Origin: Picochlorum sp. 'celeri'
Taxonomy: Eukaryota; Chlorophyta; Trebouxiophyceae
Length of the DNA stretch: 64,000 nt
Assembly: GCA_010909725.1 (NCBI GenBank)
Contig: JAACMV010000004.1
Coordinates: 992,001 to 1,056,000, forward strand
Reading direction: 5' to 3'
Of this stretch, positions 1-11,375 are shown one piece after another; the first letter of the stretch is position 1; each line of letters begins with the position of its first letter. The notes beneath the pieces were generated by a model, which worked only from the letters and a program-made list of their open reading frames with translations, was not told the origin of the DNA and did not search any database. Position numbers and translations under genes: made by a program.

Positions 1-1600
1 ATTCGATCAGAACCGCTTATAGAAGTTTGGGATGGATATTCGCCAGAGAATCCGTATGTTTCGTGGATACCAGGGTTTTATGACGAAGTTTTGCGTTCTA
101 TATCTACAGAGTGCGATTGGTGTGAATCGTACTTGCCAGAGTATTACCCTAGTATTGTCTTGGATATGTTGATTAGCTTTTTCAGGCGTATAGAAGTTCC
201 CTGCAAAGCACGTTTGGCTGGGGCGACGTCTCAGTCATCCATATCGTCTTTGCAGTCGATTGAAGCTATGGCGCAGTCTGTTGAGTCGACGGCGGATTTT
301 GTTGATGCGTTGTTTGACTGCCTGCGAGATGCACATGCTCTTGGCAATCAGTTGGGTGAGAAGGATCTTCTCAAAGCTATCATTGTGCCATACGATGATG
401 TGTTGAAGAATTACCCAGCGAAAGAATCGAGTCATATGAAGTATACGCTCGAGCATCAAATGGGCTTGGGTATGTTGGTGTACAGATGCCTTTGTCCGTG
501 TCTTGCTGATGTTGTTCATGGTTCTTTTTATTTGTCTTGCAGTTGCGAAATCGCTCGCAGCAGGTGTTGAATCAAAAGAAGAAGTGCTTGAGAAGTCGTT
601 GGAGATGGTATTTGGCATGGTTGTTGACAGTGTTCAGCGTTGTTTCTCTACAACAAGAGGAACAAGTTTGCCTGAGATTGTCAAGGTTATAGATGGGGTG
701 ATTGAGACCTACATCAGTACTTTGGCTAGGACTATAAAGCCCGAATTGTTCTACTCCAAAGAAGACTCTAAAGCATCTGTAGCGACTAATGACTTTGCTG
801 CAATGTTGTTTTTGCCTCCTCTGTTAGCAAAGATTGAGTCACAGATGGCAGCGTTGCATGGACAGGTGAAGGACCGTGTCAGGAGCCTGTCGTCTTTGAT
901 GGAGAAAGATGTCAGCGGAGAAGTACTACTTCGAGGATCAGAGTTTCTCAATGTCGCGCGTTTGTCTTGGAACATTGATCTGAAGCGATCAATTGATGAG
1001 CTGTGCTCGAAAGATGATGTTGCATTGTTGGGAAAAGCAGAGGCTTCGCTTCAATCGTTGTCTAATCAAATTGATTTAATGATTGAAAAATCATTCACAG
1101 ATAAGCTTGAAGAGTACTTTGGAATGACTCTGCCCAGAGAATATTCTGCAGAACCAAAGGCTGCCACAGATACATTATCATTTTCAGCGTATCCGCTTCA
1201 GTACGTCATATCTGCTGGAGAGCAGCTGATGATGTTACCTCAACTCTTTGAGACAGCCTGGGGTTCCAATGAAACTGATGAAAATATGCAAGAAGATATG
1301 ATTGGAGACTGGATTGACAGGCTTGCATCTTCATCTGCATCACTGTATGCAAAGTATTTAGGGCAGATCACATCGCTGCCCACGGAGAGCTCTCGCCAGC
1401 TTACAGCTGACATCGAGTATTTTTGCAATATATTGAGCTCCCTAGGACAGGAAATTCCCGTTTCCCTTAGTGCCTGGCAAGCAGCTTTAGCAGCATCTGA
1501 TTCTGAAGCAATGAAATCACTAATCAGCAGAATTGATGATAAGAGTGATGGGCTGGACATTGTCATGCTTGTGTCGAAATTGAGAAACATAGATTTGTAA
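1..1600 (+). CDS. COG7: Conserved oligomeric Golgi complex subunit 7 (COG7), 3' part
   Basis: COG7 is a subunit of the COG tethering complex, which holds retrograde vesicles at the Golgi. The window opens inside the gene. Exons are <1..469 and 543..1600; the 73-bp intron (GT at 470, AG at 541-542) joins in phase 1 and rebuilds a Val codon. This gives 508 residues of the C-terminal part. Recognition rests on the C-terminal block QLTADIEYFCNILSSLG, which matches the conserved COG7 stretch (animal form QLATDIDYLINVMDALG), and on the short hydrophobic C-terminus LRNIDL. The stop is 26 bp from the stop of the convergent beta-helix gene. The 5' end is off the window; earlier introns cannot be judged. 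Confidence 0.85.
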
Positions 1601-1626
1601 ATAACGTATCCTAGCAAACCTTTTTG

Positions 1627-4600
1627 TCATGTGAGGGTGTCTGCTGTAACATGGACTCGAATTTCAGATGGCTCTTGGTTCTGTGAGGTCTCTGGGCCAT
1701 CATCCTTTGTTCCAGGTTTCTCCTTTGGTTCTCTTGACTGGCGCCATTTCGAGATCAATCGATACACTCCATATGCAATGAGCGTGACTCCAACAAATAC
1801 CACAAAGGAGGATAGCAATAACTGCACCGCAGCCAAGGCTCTCAGACCTGTACTGCTGACATCTGCCCAAGTGGTTGCGCAACCAGAAAGTAGCAACAGA
1901 TTAATGACTGCACATGTTCAGTACCTGTCAAGCCTTGCACAAATGAGAACGATTGATATGCACTGAACCTACCTATTTGAGATGTAATCTCTAGATAATT
2001 GTCTTCTCTGGTAGCAAATGGCTGAATCCACACAGTAGCAACGAGTAAGAACATGGCAATTGCTTGAGCAATGGTGCCCTGAAGGCTTCCGTTCGCATTT
2101 GGGCTGACAAATACTGGTATGAAGGCAAAGATGAATCTTCGCAACATCTGCACTGTTTCCCAATAGGGTATCCTTCTATTATAAGATCCATAGAGGAAGC
2201 CATAAGATTTGGCAATGACGGGATCGTCGAGAGATTTTCGGTGTCGCCAGATGGTGAGAAAGCAGAAGAGAGGAAAACCCAATGCTAATACAACAAGCAA
2301 GATTGCCCCAGGTATCATGTATCCAATGTATGTTTTTGTAAACTTCCCGTCATCATTGCGTATTTTTATCGAGAAATCATTGGTTAAGAAAGTGCCGACG
2401 TCCAAAGTTTCCCATGAGAACATCTGTAGAGCCAGAAAGCAAGTGCTTGGATATAGCAATGTTATCAACCAATATGCGTTTTTATAGCACCTTATTTTTA
2501 GCCCTTTCAGCCAGGATGTAAATTTGCTTTCGTCTGATGCTTGCTTTTCTCTAACATCGAGCAACGCGGTGGCTAGTTTATAGACCCCAAAGCACAAGGC
2601 CAGAGCTGCAAATGGGAGAGAGATTTGAATAATCCACGCCATCCAAAAGTTATAGTCCTCTCCAATGATACACTCAGGGGCAATCATGCTTGGACCGAAA
2701 TCAATAAGAGAGAGCCAAGAAAATCCTTCAGAGGTATCTGGGGGCCACAGGATATCATATTGCTTGAGCAGAGAGATGATTTGGAAATGCATGAGCAACA
2801 CCTTGACCTTTGAAAGCAAACCAGGGCCAGCTGGATCGCCAAAGTCCCAGCTTCGGGCGAAGAGCAAAATTATTATGATCCCGATTGCCAAAATCGATAG
2901 CGCTATGAAAATTTTCGACTTGCCATTCTTATTGCATTCTTGGCATTTGCCTGCAAATTCAAACCATCCATCCTGGCAGACTGCACAGAGAGGACCAGCA
3001 TGACCTTTAGCACAAGACTCGTCACCGCTTTTTGGACCAGCCTTGCAAACGTCAGGGAATCTACATGGGAAAAACTCCAAACTATCATTGCCCGATCTCC
3101 ACCAGTTTTCATCGGACAGTATAGAGTCTCCTCCGGGGCAACTTGCTCCTCTTGGGCATGCTTTGCACTGCTTTCCATCCAAATTGAAGGTACCGTACTG
3201 ACATCTCAAGCATAAATCTCCCTCACCAGACTCTGTTGGTGAATATCCAGGAGGACAATCGATTATTTGAACGGAGAAAACGGCCGGAGGCAGGTCCCTA
3301 AATGCCAAAATTCCTGACAAGTCTTCATTTCGCACTTGGCACCGTATTTCCAAATCGTATGTCTCGCCTATCTGACCAATCATTTGGAGCTGTGAGAAGT
3401 ATACAATGCCCGCACTTAGTGGTGACTTGGAACCGACCGCTCGAATCGATGGCGGCTGCATTCCATCCCGTGGTAGGCCAACGACCTCACACTCCCCATA
3501 GTCAGAGGTGCTGACCTCCCCATAATAATCCACAGCGTGTAGCATGAGAGGGTCAAACAAACTGCCTGACCGAAGTAACGTCGGTACTTCTGACGCAAAA
3601 ATTACCTCAATCGCTTCTGTCGCTATGGAAGACGGATCTGAACTTGTGGATATGATGGAGTTTAGTTGCAGTGAGACCTGCTGCGATTCAAGCCTCTCCC
3701 AATACACATCTAGGCCGTTGTCAGCGACGTTGCTGGACATGAAAATGTTGTCCATTGATAGAGGTATCATTGAGCTGAAATTAGTGGAAATATAGATGCC
3801 TCCTCCAAGCGATGCAGAATTATTCGCGAATTGCACGTATGTCAAATTTGTACCAGGTATGTCAATGTAGGCTCCACCTCCCAGCCCTCTTGTGGTATCT
3901 TTCTTCGCATTATTTCCGACGATATTGGTATTTTTAATAGATATCATGCTCAGAGGATTGAGACCCGATAGATATATACCAGCACCTGCTGCTTCAGCTA
4001 CATTCCACTTAACTTCTGTGTCTTCAAATTTGCCTTCAACGATTGAACACATTTGGTCCACGCAGTTCTCTATTATCCCTACCGCGCCCCCTAATCCTCC
4101 CCTGAAACTTGGATTGCCAGCAGAATTTCTCTCAAAGCTAGTTCTATTGACGTATAATTTGCCGGATTCCATGAATATGGCGCCCCCTGTATGCTGTGCA
4201 GAATTTGACACGAATGAACTGTCAAATATTTCCATCGTCGCATTCTTTGTCACAGCTGATGATGAACACGAGCCTTCCAGAATATACTCTTTTTGCCCAA
4301 TGACGATAGCGCCACCTTTAAGTGGTATCTGTCGACGATCGCAGGAGCTCCAGCCATTCTCAACAAAAGCAGATGACCTGATCACCAAATCTGTTCCTTC
4401 ACCAGCCAGGATTGCTCCACCTACCTCTGCCGCGCCATTTCTATGGAACTGGCTTGATGTAACGTGCAATTTGCAGGGATTTGTGGCATAAATTGCGCCA
4501 CCCTCTCGACCTCTGTTCTCGCCGAAATAGGAATTCTCAAATTTTGCAGGGACGCTGGACCTGCACCAAATGGCCCCTCCTCGCGATGCTGCAGAAAAAA

Positions 4601-6393
4601 TTAGTTCAGTAAATGTCAGTTAACCCATTGCACAGATTGCTAAAGGACATGTTTGTCGTACCTGTGTTATTCCTCATGATTGTCTGGGAGACGAAAACTT
4701 CATTCAATTCGTGGAGAAAAAATGCAGCGCCTCGCTCTGCAGTGTTGTTGGCTATTTCAGAGGCGGAGACGTACACATAGGTCTTCTCGGAGGACAAGGG
4801 ACCCTGTGTTGTGATATCAAATGCAGCGCCATATTCACTGGCATAATTATTTGCAATTTTTGAGGCGTTGACGTAAGCTACCCCTCCAAGAACTTTGATG
4901 GCTGCTCCAGCTTTGCCTGCTGAGTTCTTGATGAATTCTGACTCTGTGACTGTTAAATTTGATGAAGTAACCAAAACGCCTCCTCCAAACACCGTGGAAT
5001 GGTTCTGCAAATTCATTCGCATCCCTCAGGACTTGACAATATCAAACAATTAATGGAAAACTTATCATACCTCGATGACGCTTGATTTCGACAATGTCAT
5101 CGCAGAGCCGAACAAATTGATCCCAGCGCCAGTGTTTGCCACAGTATTGTTCCTCACAATGACTCCGTTCAAACTGCCAGTACTTGCGTCCAGCATGATA
5201 CCGCCACCACCAAATGCCGATATACAATTTTTTATAACACTATTCTCAATTATAACGCCTGCAGATAAGGCGTAAACTCCGCCACCAAGTCCAGTCCCTG
5301 ATGCACATATCCCGAGGTCAATAGATGAGTCAGATATTTCCAGGGTCGCTCCATCCGTGACATGCACTGCTCCTCCTTCATTGGCTCTATTGTAATAAAA
5401 TAGAGATCCAGAAATGCGAGGTCTCGCCTGTGTACCTTGCACGTAGATCGCTCCGCCCCTGGCAACGCCAGATGTCGCCTGACATCCAACAAAAGCCATA
5501 TCGAGCATTGCTGGAGAGGCTCTGTCAATATAGACACAGCCACCTTCTGCGGCCACTCCCCCGTATATTGTGAATCCCTCTATTATAATGTCAGAACTAT
5601 CGCCAGAAGTAATCGAAAAGGCTCGAGCATTTGATTCGGTACAGTTGATAACGGTGTACTGTGCTCCATTCGTTGTTGTGATTCTGACTGGGCCTGAACT
5701 GAGGGTAATCCCAACATTCCCATTACCGACATATTCACCTGCAAGCATTCAAAACAGGCAAAATTTCATGTGTAACCTTTCTGAGTAGTTATGGTGACGA
5801 ATTTTGCACTCACCTGGGGTAGCATAGACTGTCGCTTGTTGGATTTGAGCTTGGTTCACTGCATATTGAATTGTCGCGCATGGCCCTGTAAGAAGATTGC
5901 CACAGCTCTCAAAATCAAATCCTTGTGGAGAGACGATCACTGTATCTTCCTGATCAATGGCTTCCATAGCCAACGACCGATCAAGAAGATTATCATTTTC
6001 GGAATACACCTCAACCTTGTAGTACATCGAAGTGCCGTTCCAGCCATCAGCAACAATGAATATATCTCCTACCCGGGATGATTCATCAAATGGTACTAAA
6101 TCGTAGTCATCAAATGAGAGTGCCGAAGATTTCAAAACGCTGAATCGTAGGTCCGTTACCCCGGACCCGACGCTAGGCCATGAGGCTGGAAAGACAATCT
6201 GTACAAGCCAAGACGCAATTATTCAGATTGAACGACAAAAATCTTGGCACATCAAAAGATGACTTACGCTCACTAATTGATCTTCTTTTACGGCAAATAG
6301 CCAATAACTAGGAAGGTCAAAGTACGTAGTACTCGCTCCAACGTAGAGCAAGCCCAGAAGCAGGTAGAGAGTGGTTATGGTCTTTGTCATCAT
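1627..6393 (-). CDS. Beta-helix, Cys-rich, multi-pass surface protein (polymorphic outer membrane protein-like)
   Basis: Six exons fit in phase: 6393-6268, 6198-5814, 5738-5071, 5004-4662, 4588-1973 and 1907-1627, with introns of 65-75 bp, giving 1,472 aa. The first exon starts MMTKTITTLYLLLGLLYVGA, a clear signal peptide. The middle holds many short repeats of the type GGAIY/GGGV...N.S, typical of a right-handed parallel beta-helix. A Cys-rich block like the ephrin-receptor/GCC2-GCC3 module follows (CPPGYSP...C..CQYGTF...CKACPRGASCPGG...C), then about seven or eight hydrophobic helices, the last (LAAVQLLLSSFVVFVGVTLI) in the final exon. Such proteins are known from algae, oomycetes and ciliates as cell-surface proteins of unknown role. 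The fold is inferred from the repeats; the ligand is unknown. Confidence 0.85.
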
Positions 6394-6618
6394 CAAACTT
6401 TTGTGTCCAATTTCACATACTTTTTTCAGGGTGTTGCTATTTAATTGGATATTGTAATGTATATTTTGATTTTAATACCAGGGAGGCAGGTAAATAGTCG
6501 ACTTTTTGGGTGACCACCTGTCTGGTGGTCAAATGTTGGAGACACCAACTGGTGTACGGACATCTGTAATAGATTTCTCATCAGTCTGCGGACAGTTCAA
6601 AACCCTCTTCGTTGGAGT
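6394..6618. other. Divergent intergenic region
   Basis: 225 bp between the starts of the beta-helix gene (minus) and the flavin monooxygenase (plus). It must hold both promoters. It has an AT-rich stretch near 6436-6480 and a short inverted repeat around CCACCTGTCTGGTGG (6516-6530). No known element was recognised. Confidence 0.5.
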
Positions 6619-8488
6619 ATGAAAGTAGATGTTTGTATCGTTGGGGGTGGGATTTGTGGAGTTCTAGCTGCCCATGGATGTATTGAAAGAGGCCTCTCGT
6701 TCGTGTTGTTGGAGAAGAATTCGAGTTTGGGAGGATGCTGGCAGACTCTGGCAAACGATCACTCGACCCTTCAGGTAGGTCCTGTAAAGATTATAATTTA
6801 GTTTTCTTTCTCACGAGTAAACTCAACGTTACACTATCCTCGAAGGCTTTTGAGCCAAATTACAGGTGGCACGAAGACTACAAGCTGAGCAAAGACCCGT
6901 TGACTCGAAATTCAGCAGAAACGGTAGGTTCTCTTGTGTTTGCGATACTCTGATAACGATGCTTCTCCAACTCACGATGTCATATTGCCCCAGGTGCGGA
7001 CAACGATGAAAAGATTTGTCGACTACTTTGGTATCAATGAGCACACTCATCTCATGACACGGGTGGATAGCGTTGACAGGGACGGAGAAGGCTTCGCTGT
7101 ATCCGCCACGGACCTGATCACCGGGGACAATCGTCATTATTCCAGTGACTTTCTGTTTGTGGCTTGCGGAATTTTATCCCATGACCAATGGACCCTTGAA
7201 GAACGTGGAATTGATGTCCACCAAGATTTCAATGGGAAAGTCATGTACGCTGCGAGGAAAGATGGGAAAGACTGTCCTATCGCCTCGATGGACCTGACAG
7301 GAAAACGAGTTCTTATCGTTGGCTCTGGTTCCTTTGCTGCAGAAGCAATGGAGGCCGCTGAACGGCAAGGCTGTGAAGATATAACAATGATTGGGAGGCC
7401 GAGATACCGACTCATACTTCCTTTTTCAAGACAATATACTGTCAGTGCCATTGCTAATTGTCCTTTGGTGCCTTGGAGTTTGCGGATGAGGATTGCCCTG
7501 GTACGACTGCAATACCATATCAAATTACCTTGTCACCTCGCTAACATTATTAGCCCAACATAATATGCAGAGCTACATTAAACGATCCTATTATAATCCA
7601 TGCAATCTGTCCCATTGGGCACCCAAGGGCAAGCCCGATGAGATGGATTTTGCGGGACAATGCAATGATGGAATATTCAGACTCTCTCACACCGGTAAGC
7701 TCAAATGCGTCGTCGGTCGCTTGAATTCTCTCTCCGATGGACAAGCGCATCTTGAATCTGGTGAATCAATACATTGTGATCATGTGATTGTTGCTTCGGG
7801 ACTGAAGTATAACTTGACGCCTGATTTTCTTCATGCCAACCTTGGGCTCGGTACGTTGCACACAAAATCCAATGCTCAATATGAGGCATGTCTTTCACTC
7901 AGATTAAATCCTTTGCAGACTTTACAAAGTTGCACAATTTTGCATTTCTGGGCAAAAACCCTCGTATTGGCTGTGCGGCTGATTTTCTATTCGCCTATGT
8001 CCCATTTGGCCCCATGAAACAGTTGCAAATGTTCTTCCATGCCGTGGATTGCTGCAAGAAAGGACTAGAAAAGGTGAGTCCCGCGATGATGACCACAAAG
8101 CTCGATGGACACGTATACAACCCTTTTCTTTTTCTCACAGGAGATTACCAACGCCTTGCATCCGACGCCATTACCAAACCATGGAGATGGCTTCCTCAGT
8201 GGAGGCCGAATGGCTGGGAGCTATACTTTCTTCGAGTATTCCCACTGGTGGTCGATGCAAAGCAAAGCTTTAGAGGCGCGCATCAACTCTATGCTTCGAA
8301 CATTGGACGTAGGCCGTAGTATGCCACAGAAAATCGCCTTACGTTTGGGATTCGTGTCTGAGAACCTTGTTGAATGGATTCGTTGCATTGGCAGGAGCTA
8401 CCGTGAAATCACTCGCTTCAAGGTATTCGGACAAAGCAAATCACACAACGGCGGTGCAAAACGTTCAACTATTCATGTTACATGTTAA
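6619..8488 (+). CDS. Flavin-containing monooxygenase-like FAD/NAD(P)-binding protein
   Basis: Six exons: 6619-6774, 6846-6923, 6994-7500, 7571-7850, 7919-8073 and 8141-8488, separated by introns of 67-71 bp; all phases agree and give 507 aa. The N-terminus MKVDVCIVGGGICG has the FAD Rossmann motif GxGxxG (residues 9-14). A second nucleotide-binding motif, VLIVGSGSFA near residue 188, is where family members bind NADPH. The line HDQWTLEERGIDVHQDF between them fits the flavin monooxygenase/Baeyer-Villiger class. The substrate cannot be told. The second acceptor is AAG rather than CAG, so that junction is slightly less sure. The stop codon is only 2 bp from the stop of the convergent CBM20 gene. 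Confidence 0.8.
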
Positions 8489-8490
8489 CC

Positions 8491-9441
8491 TCATTTGCTA
8501 GATTTCTTCTTCGATGTGGTTTCCTTGTCATCTGATCCTAAAATCTCTACAGCTGCTTCCAAAGCCTGCCTAAAGGAAGCTGTCGTATCCTTTATCTGCT
8601 CCTTCAACACTGAATTCACTGCCTCTACATCTCGAACTGCCTGTGTGGAATTTATTTTCTCTGCCTCCGCCTTGGCCAAGGCTTGCTTTAATTTCTTTGC
8701 CTCATCTCTGGCGATTCGGGCCTCCTCCTGTGCAGTAACAAGCTCCATTCTTAATTTGCGCAACTCCTGACGCTGCTGAATCACCTGACTCTCCAAATCC
8801 GTCGCCCATGATAGTAACTTCTTTTCCCTCGTCACAGGAAGATTGCCTCCAGCCACAACCTTTGCCCCGGGATTCCCTCCCCAGTTATCATGGACTTCCA
8901 TCTCCTCATCCCCATCAGAAATGGCCAAGACTGAATTATTCCCACTTTGCCACGCAACAGCATGCCCACCTTGCCCAACAACAACATATTTGTACTCGAG
9001 TACGCTCGTCGAAGGCAACTCAACCGTAGCATTCCATATATCCCCCTCAGACCATGTGAGATTGATCGCATCAGATAAAATCCAGGACCCCAATTCAGGC
9101 ATGCTCCCAACGAGGCAAATATGCTGCCCATAATCAACATGAAACTTCAAGAAAAAGGTCACATTGACCATACTGCGAGCAGGAACCATCTCTGCCGGTA
9201 CCGCTGGACGCTGTGCTGCCCTGGACTGCAGAGCTCCTCCAGCCTCGGATGCATTCATTTCCTTCACTTGACGCTCCGCCCTCCTCTGAAGAAGCTCTCT
9301 CAATGCAGCACTGCTTTTATGAAGTCTATGAAGGCTATGAGACGCAGTCTCTGCACCATTCTCTGTTTCAGATACGCTACTACCGTTTCCTTGAACTCGA
9401 CCTACACCCAACACAAACACCGTGATCAATCCAATGCCCAA
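8491..9441 (-). CDS. CBM20 starch-binding domain protein with C-terminal coiled coil
   Basis: The open frame encodes about 316 residues. A CBM20 starch-binding domain lies in the middle (VNVTFFLKFHVDYGQHICLVGS, then LGSW, LEYKYVVV and the VHDNWGG end). After it comes a roughly 100-residue Glu/Lys/Ala-rich coiled coil (LRMELVTAQEEARIARDEAK...). A starch-associated scaffold or anchoring role in the plastid is a reasonable inference. The 5' end is unresolved: the frame opens at a TTG just after a stop (9445-9447), so the true start probably lies in an upstream exon. One candidate is an ATG near 9594 beginning MNMGFPSAGSMRLSAPTT, transit-peptide-like, followed by a GTAAGG donor, but the acceptor is unclear. 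No catalytic domain is present. Confidence 0.75.
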   Translation of the reverse strand: MGIGLITVFVLGVGRVQGNGSSVSETENGAETASHSLHRLHKSSAALRELLQRRAERQVKEMNASEAGGALQSRAAQRPAVPAEMVPARSMVNVTFFLKFHVDYGQHICLVGSMPELGSWILSDAINLTWSEGDIWNATVELPSTSVLEYKYVVVGQGGHAVAWQSGNNSVLAISDGDEEMEVHDNWGGNPGAKVVAGGNLPVTREKKLLSWATDLESQVIQQRQELRKLRMELVTAQEEARIARDEAKKLKQALAKAEAEKINSTQAVRDVEAVNSVLKEQIKDTTASFRQALEAAVEILGSDDKETTSKKKSSK

Positions 9442-9973
9442 TTCTCATGCCCAAATTTTGATTCATCAAGGTAACCACGCACCCATGAAAGAGGAAAGAC
9501 TTTGTCGGCCTGACCCAATTTGAGAAAGGGGCCTTACCCTCGTCGTTGGTGCCGATAACCGCATCGAACCAGCAGATGGAAAACCCATGTTCATTGTTGA
9601 ATTATTACAGGTTTATCTAGCGAACAAGTCCAACGATGCAGGAGTTCTAGGGTGAAAACTCTGTTTCTGGCAAGAGTAGAGACGGGTTCGAACAATCGGC
9701 TCCAACTCTTGTCAATGCACCTGTTCTGTGCCAAATTTAAGAATATGAAATTGATTTTGTTCTCTAGGAGTGCAGACAGATGTAAAGAATGAGGATGGAT
9801 GGTTGATCAGACTCTGAGATCCAGGTCGAGATGCTTCAGTCCAAGACCATGGGCTTTACTTGATCCAAGAGTCAATATAGCGTGACGATATTTGGACAGA
9901 GGGCCATTAAGTTATTTTTATAGATTCTTAGGCACGTATTGAGGACATTGCGAGATACTATACTCTTGTGGGT
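9442..9973. other. Intergenic region with candidate first exon of the CBM20 gene
   Basis: 532 bp between the CBM20 open frame (minus) and DPH1 (plus). On the minus strand near 9540-9594 an ATG-led stretch resembling a transit peptide ends at a GTAAGG donor and may be exon 1 of the CBM20 gene. The rest should hold the DPH1 promoter. I saw no RNA gene or repeat. Confidence 0.4.
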
Positions 9974-11366
9974 ATGGGAGAAGCAAGAGCAGAGGAGCAG
10001 CAGGTGGTTGCATTGGCTTCCACATCTGGAGCAACGGATGCTGTGAATAGAAGAAGGCCTGTTAAGAGGATTGTAGGGCAACAGGTAGGGAATTCATGAT
10101 TGGTTTGAGCCTTGTATGCGTGAGCAATAGTGTCATGCATGGACATGTGTGTTGCAGATACCTGACGATATTTTGAAGAATGAATCGTTGAATAATGCGA
10201 TTTCTATTCTTCCGTCGAACTATAATTTCGAAATCCATAAGACTGTGTGGAGATTGCGACAGGCAAAGGCGAGGAGAGTGGCGCTGCAGTTTCCTGAGGG
10301 ACTGTTGATGTATTCGTGTGTGATTGCAGACATTTTGGAGAGTTTTGCTGGTATAGAGGGAGCACTCATCATGGGAGACGTGACATTTGGTGCTTGCTGT
10401 GTGGATGATTATTCAGCGGAGGCGTTGGATGCCGATTTTTTGGTACATTATGGTCATAGTTGTCTGGTTCCTGTGAATGAAACTCGGATTCCGTGCATGT
10501 ATGTTTTTGTCGATATTAAGATGGATTTGGAGCATTTTGTGGAGTCTTTCAAATTGAATTTTGATCCATCGATGCGGATTATCTTGGCTGGGACCATCCA
10601 GTTTGCTAGCTCAATGCATGCAGCCAAGACGATGCTGAGTGCAGAGTACCCTCATATAACTGTTCCTCAGTCGCGGCCTCTATCTCGTGGAGAAACGCTG
10701 GGATGCACAGCACCTGTTGTTCCTGGGGAACATGATGCGATTGTGTTTGTCGCGGATGGCAGGTTTCATTTGGAGGCACTCATGATTGCAAACCCATCAG
10801 TCAAGGCATATAGATATGATCCCTATGGAAGGGTGTTCACTGAGGAATCGTATGACCAGGTGGGTATGAGGAAACAGCGACAAGAGGCAATACAGAAAGC
10901 TCGAGGTGCAAGACGCTGGGGTATTATATTGGGAACATTAGGACGGCAGGGTAATCCAAGGATTCTTGACAAGGTGAAAGGAATCATGGATTCGCTTGGG
11001 TATGAATACGTGCTGGTGTTGCTCTCTGAGATCTCTCCACAAAAGTTGTCCATGATGTCGGATGGGATTGATGCGTGGATCCAAATCGCATGCCCTCGTC
11101 TGAGCATTGACTGGGGAGATGAGTTCACCAAGCCAACATTGAATCCATACGAGGTATGTTTTGTGCAACATGAATACTTCTTCTTGAAGAAGTTGTTACG
11201 TATTGAAATATATGAAAACTTGAATATTGTACAGGCATTTGTGGCGTTGGGCCAGATTGATGGCTGGTGGGAAGGTGGCAGTGATTATCCAATGGACTAT
11301 TACGCGTCTTCAGGAGGTGAATATAGCAGTTCATACCATAGGAAAACACCACAACCAGCCCGTTGA
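9974..11366 (+). CDS. DPH1: Diphthamide biosynthesis protein 1 (DPH1)
   Basis: DPH1, with DPH2, moves the 3-amino-3-carboxypropyl group of S-adenosylmethionine to a histidine of elongation factor 2, the first step of diphthamide synthesis, using a radical [4Fe-4S] cluster in the cytosol. Exons: 9974-10084, 10158-11153 and 11235-11366 (introns 73 and 81 bp, phase 0), giving 412 aa. Landmarks: IPDDILKNESLNNAI, FEIHKTVWR, VALQFPEGLLMYSC, GDVTFGACCVDDYSA and DFLVHYGHSCLVP. Candidate cluster cysteines lie near 117/118 (GACC), 220 (LGCTAP) and 349 (ACPRLSIDWG). The Asp-Tyr-Ser-rich C-terminal exon is variable in the family. The stop is 9 bp from that of the convergent LRR gene. Confidence 0.95.
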
Positions 11367-11375
11367 TGCATTGAA

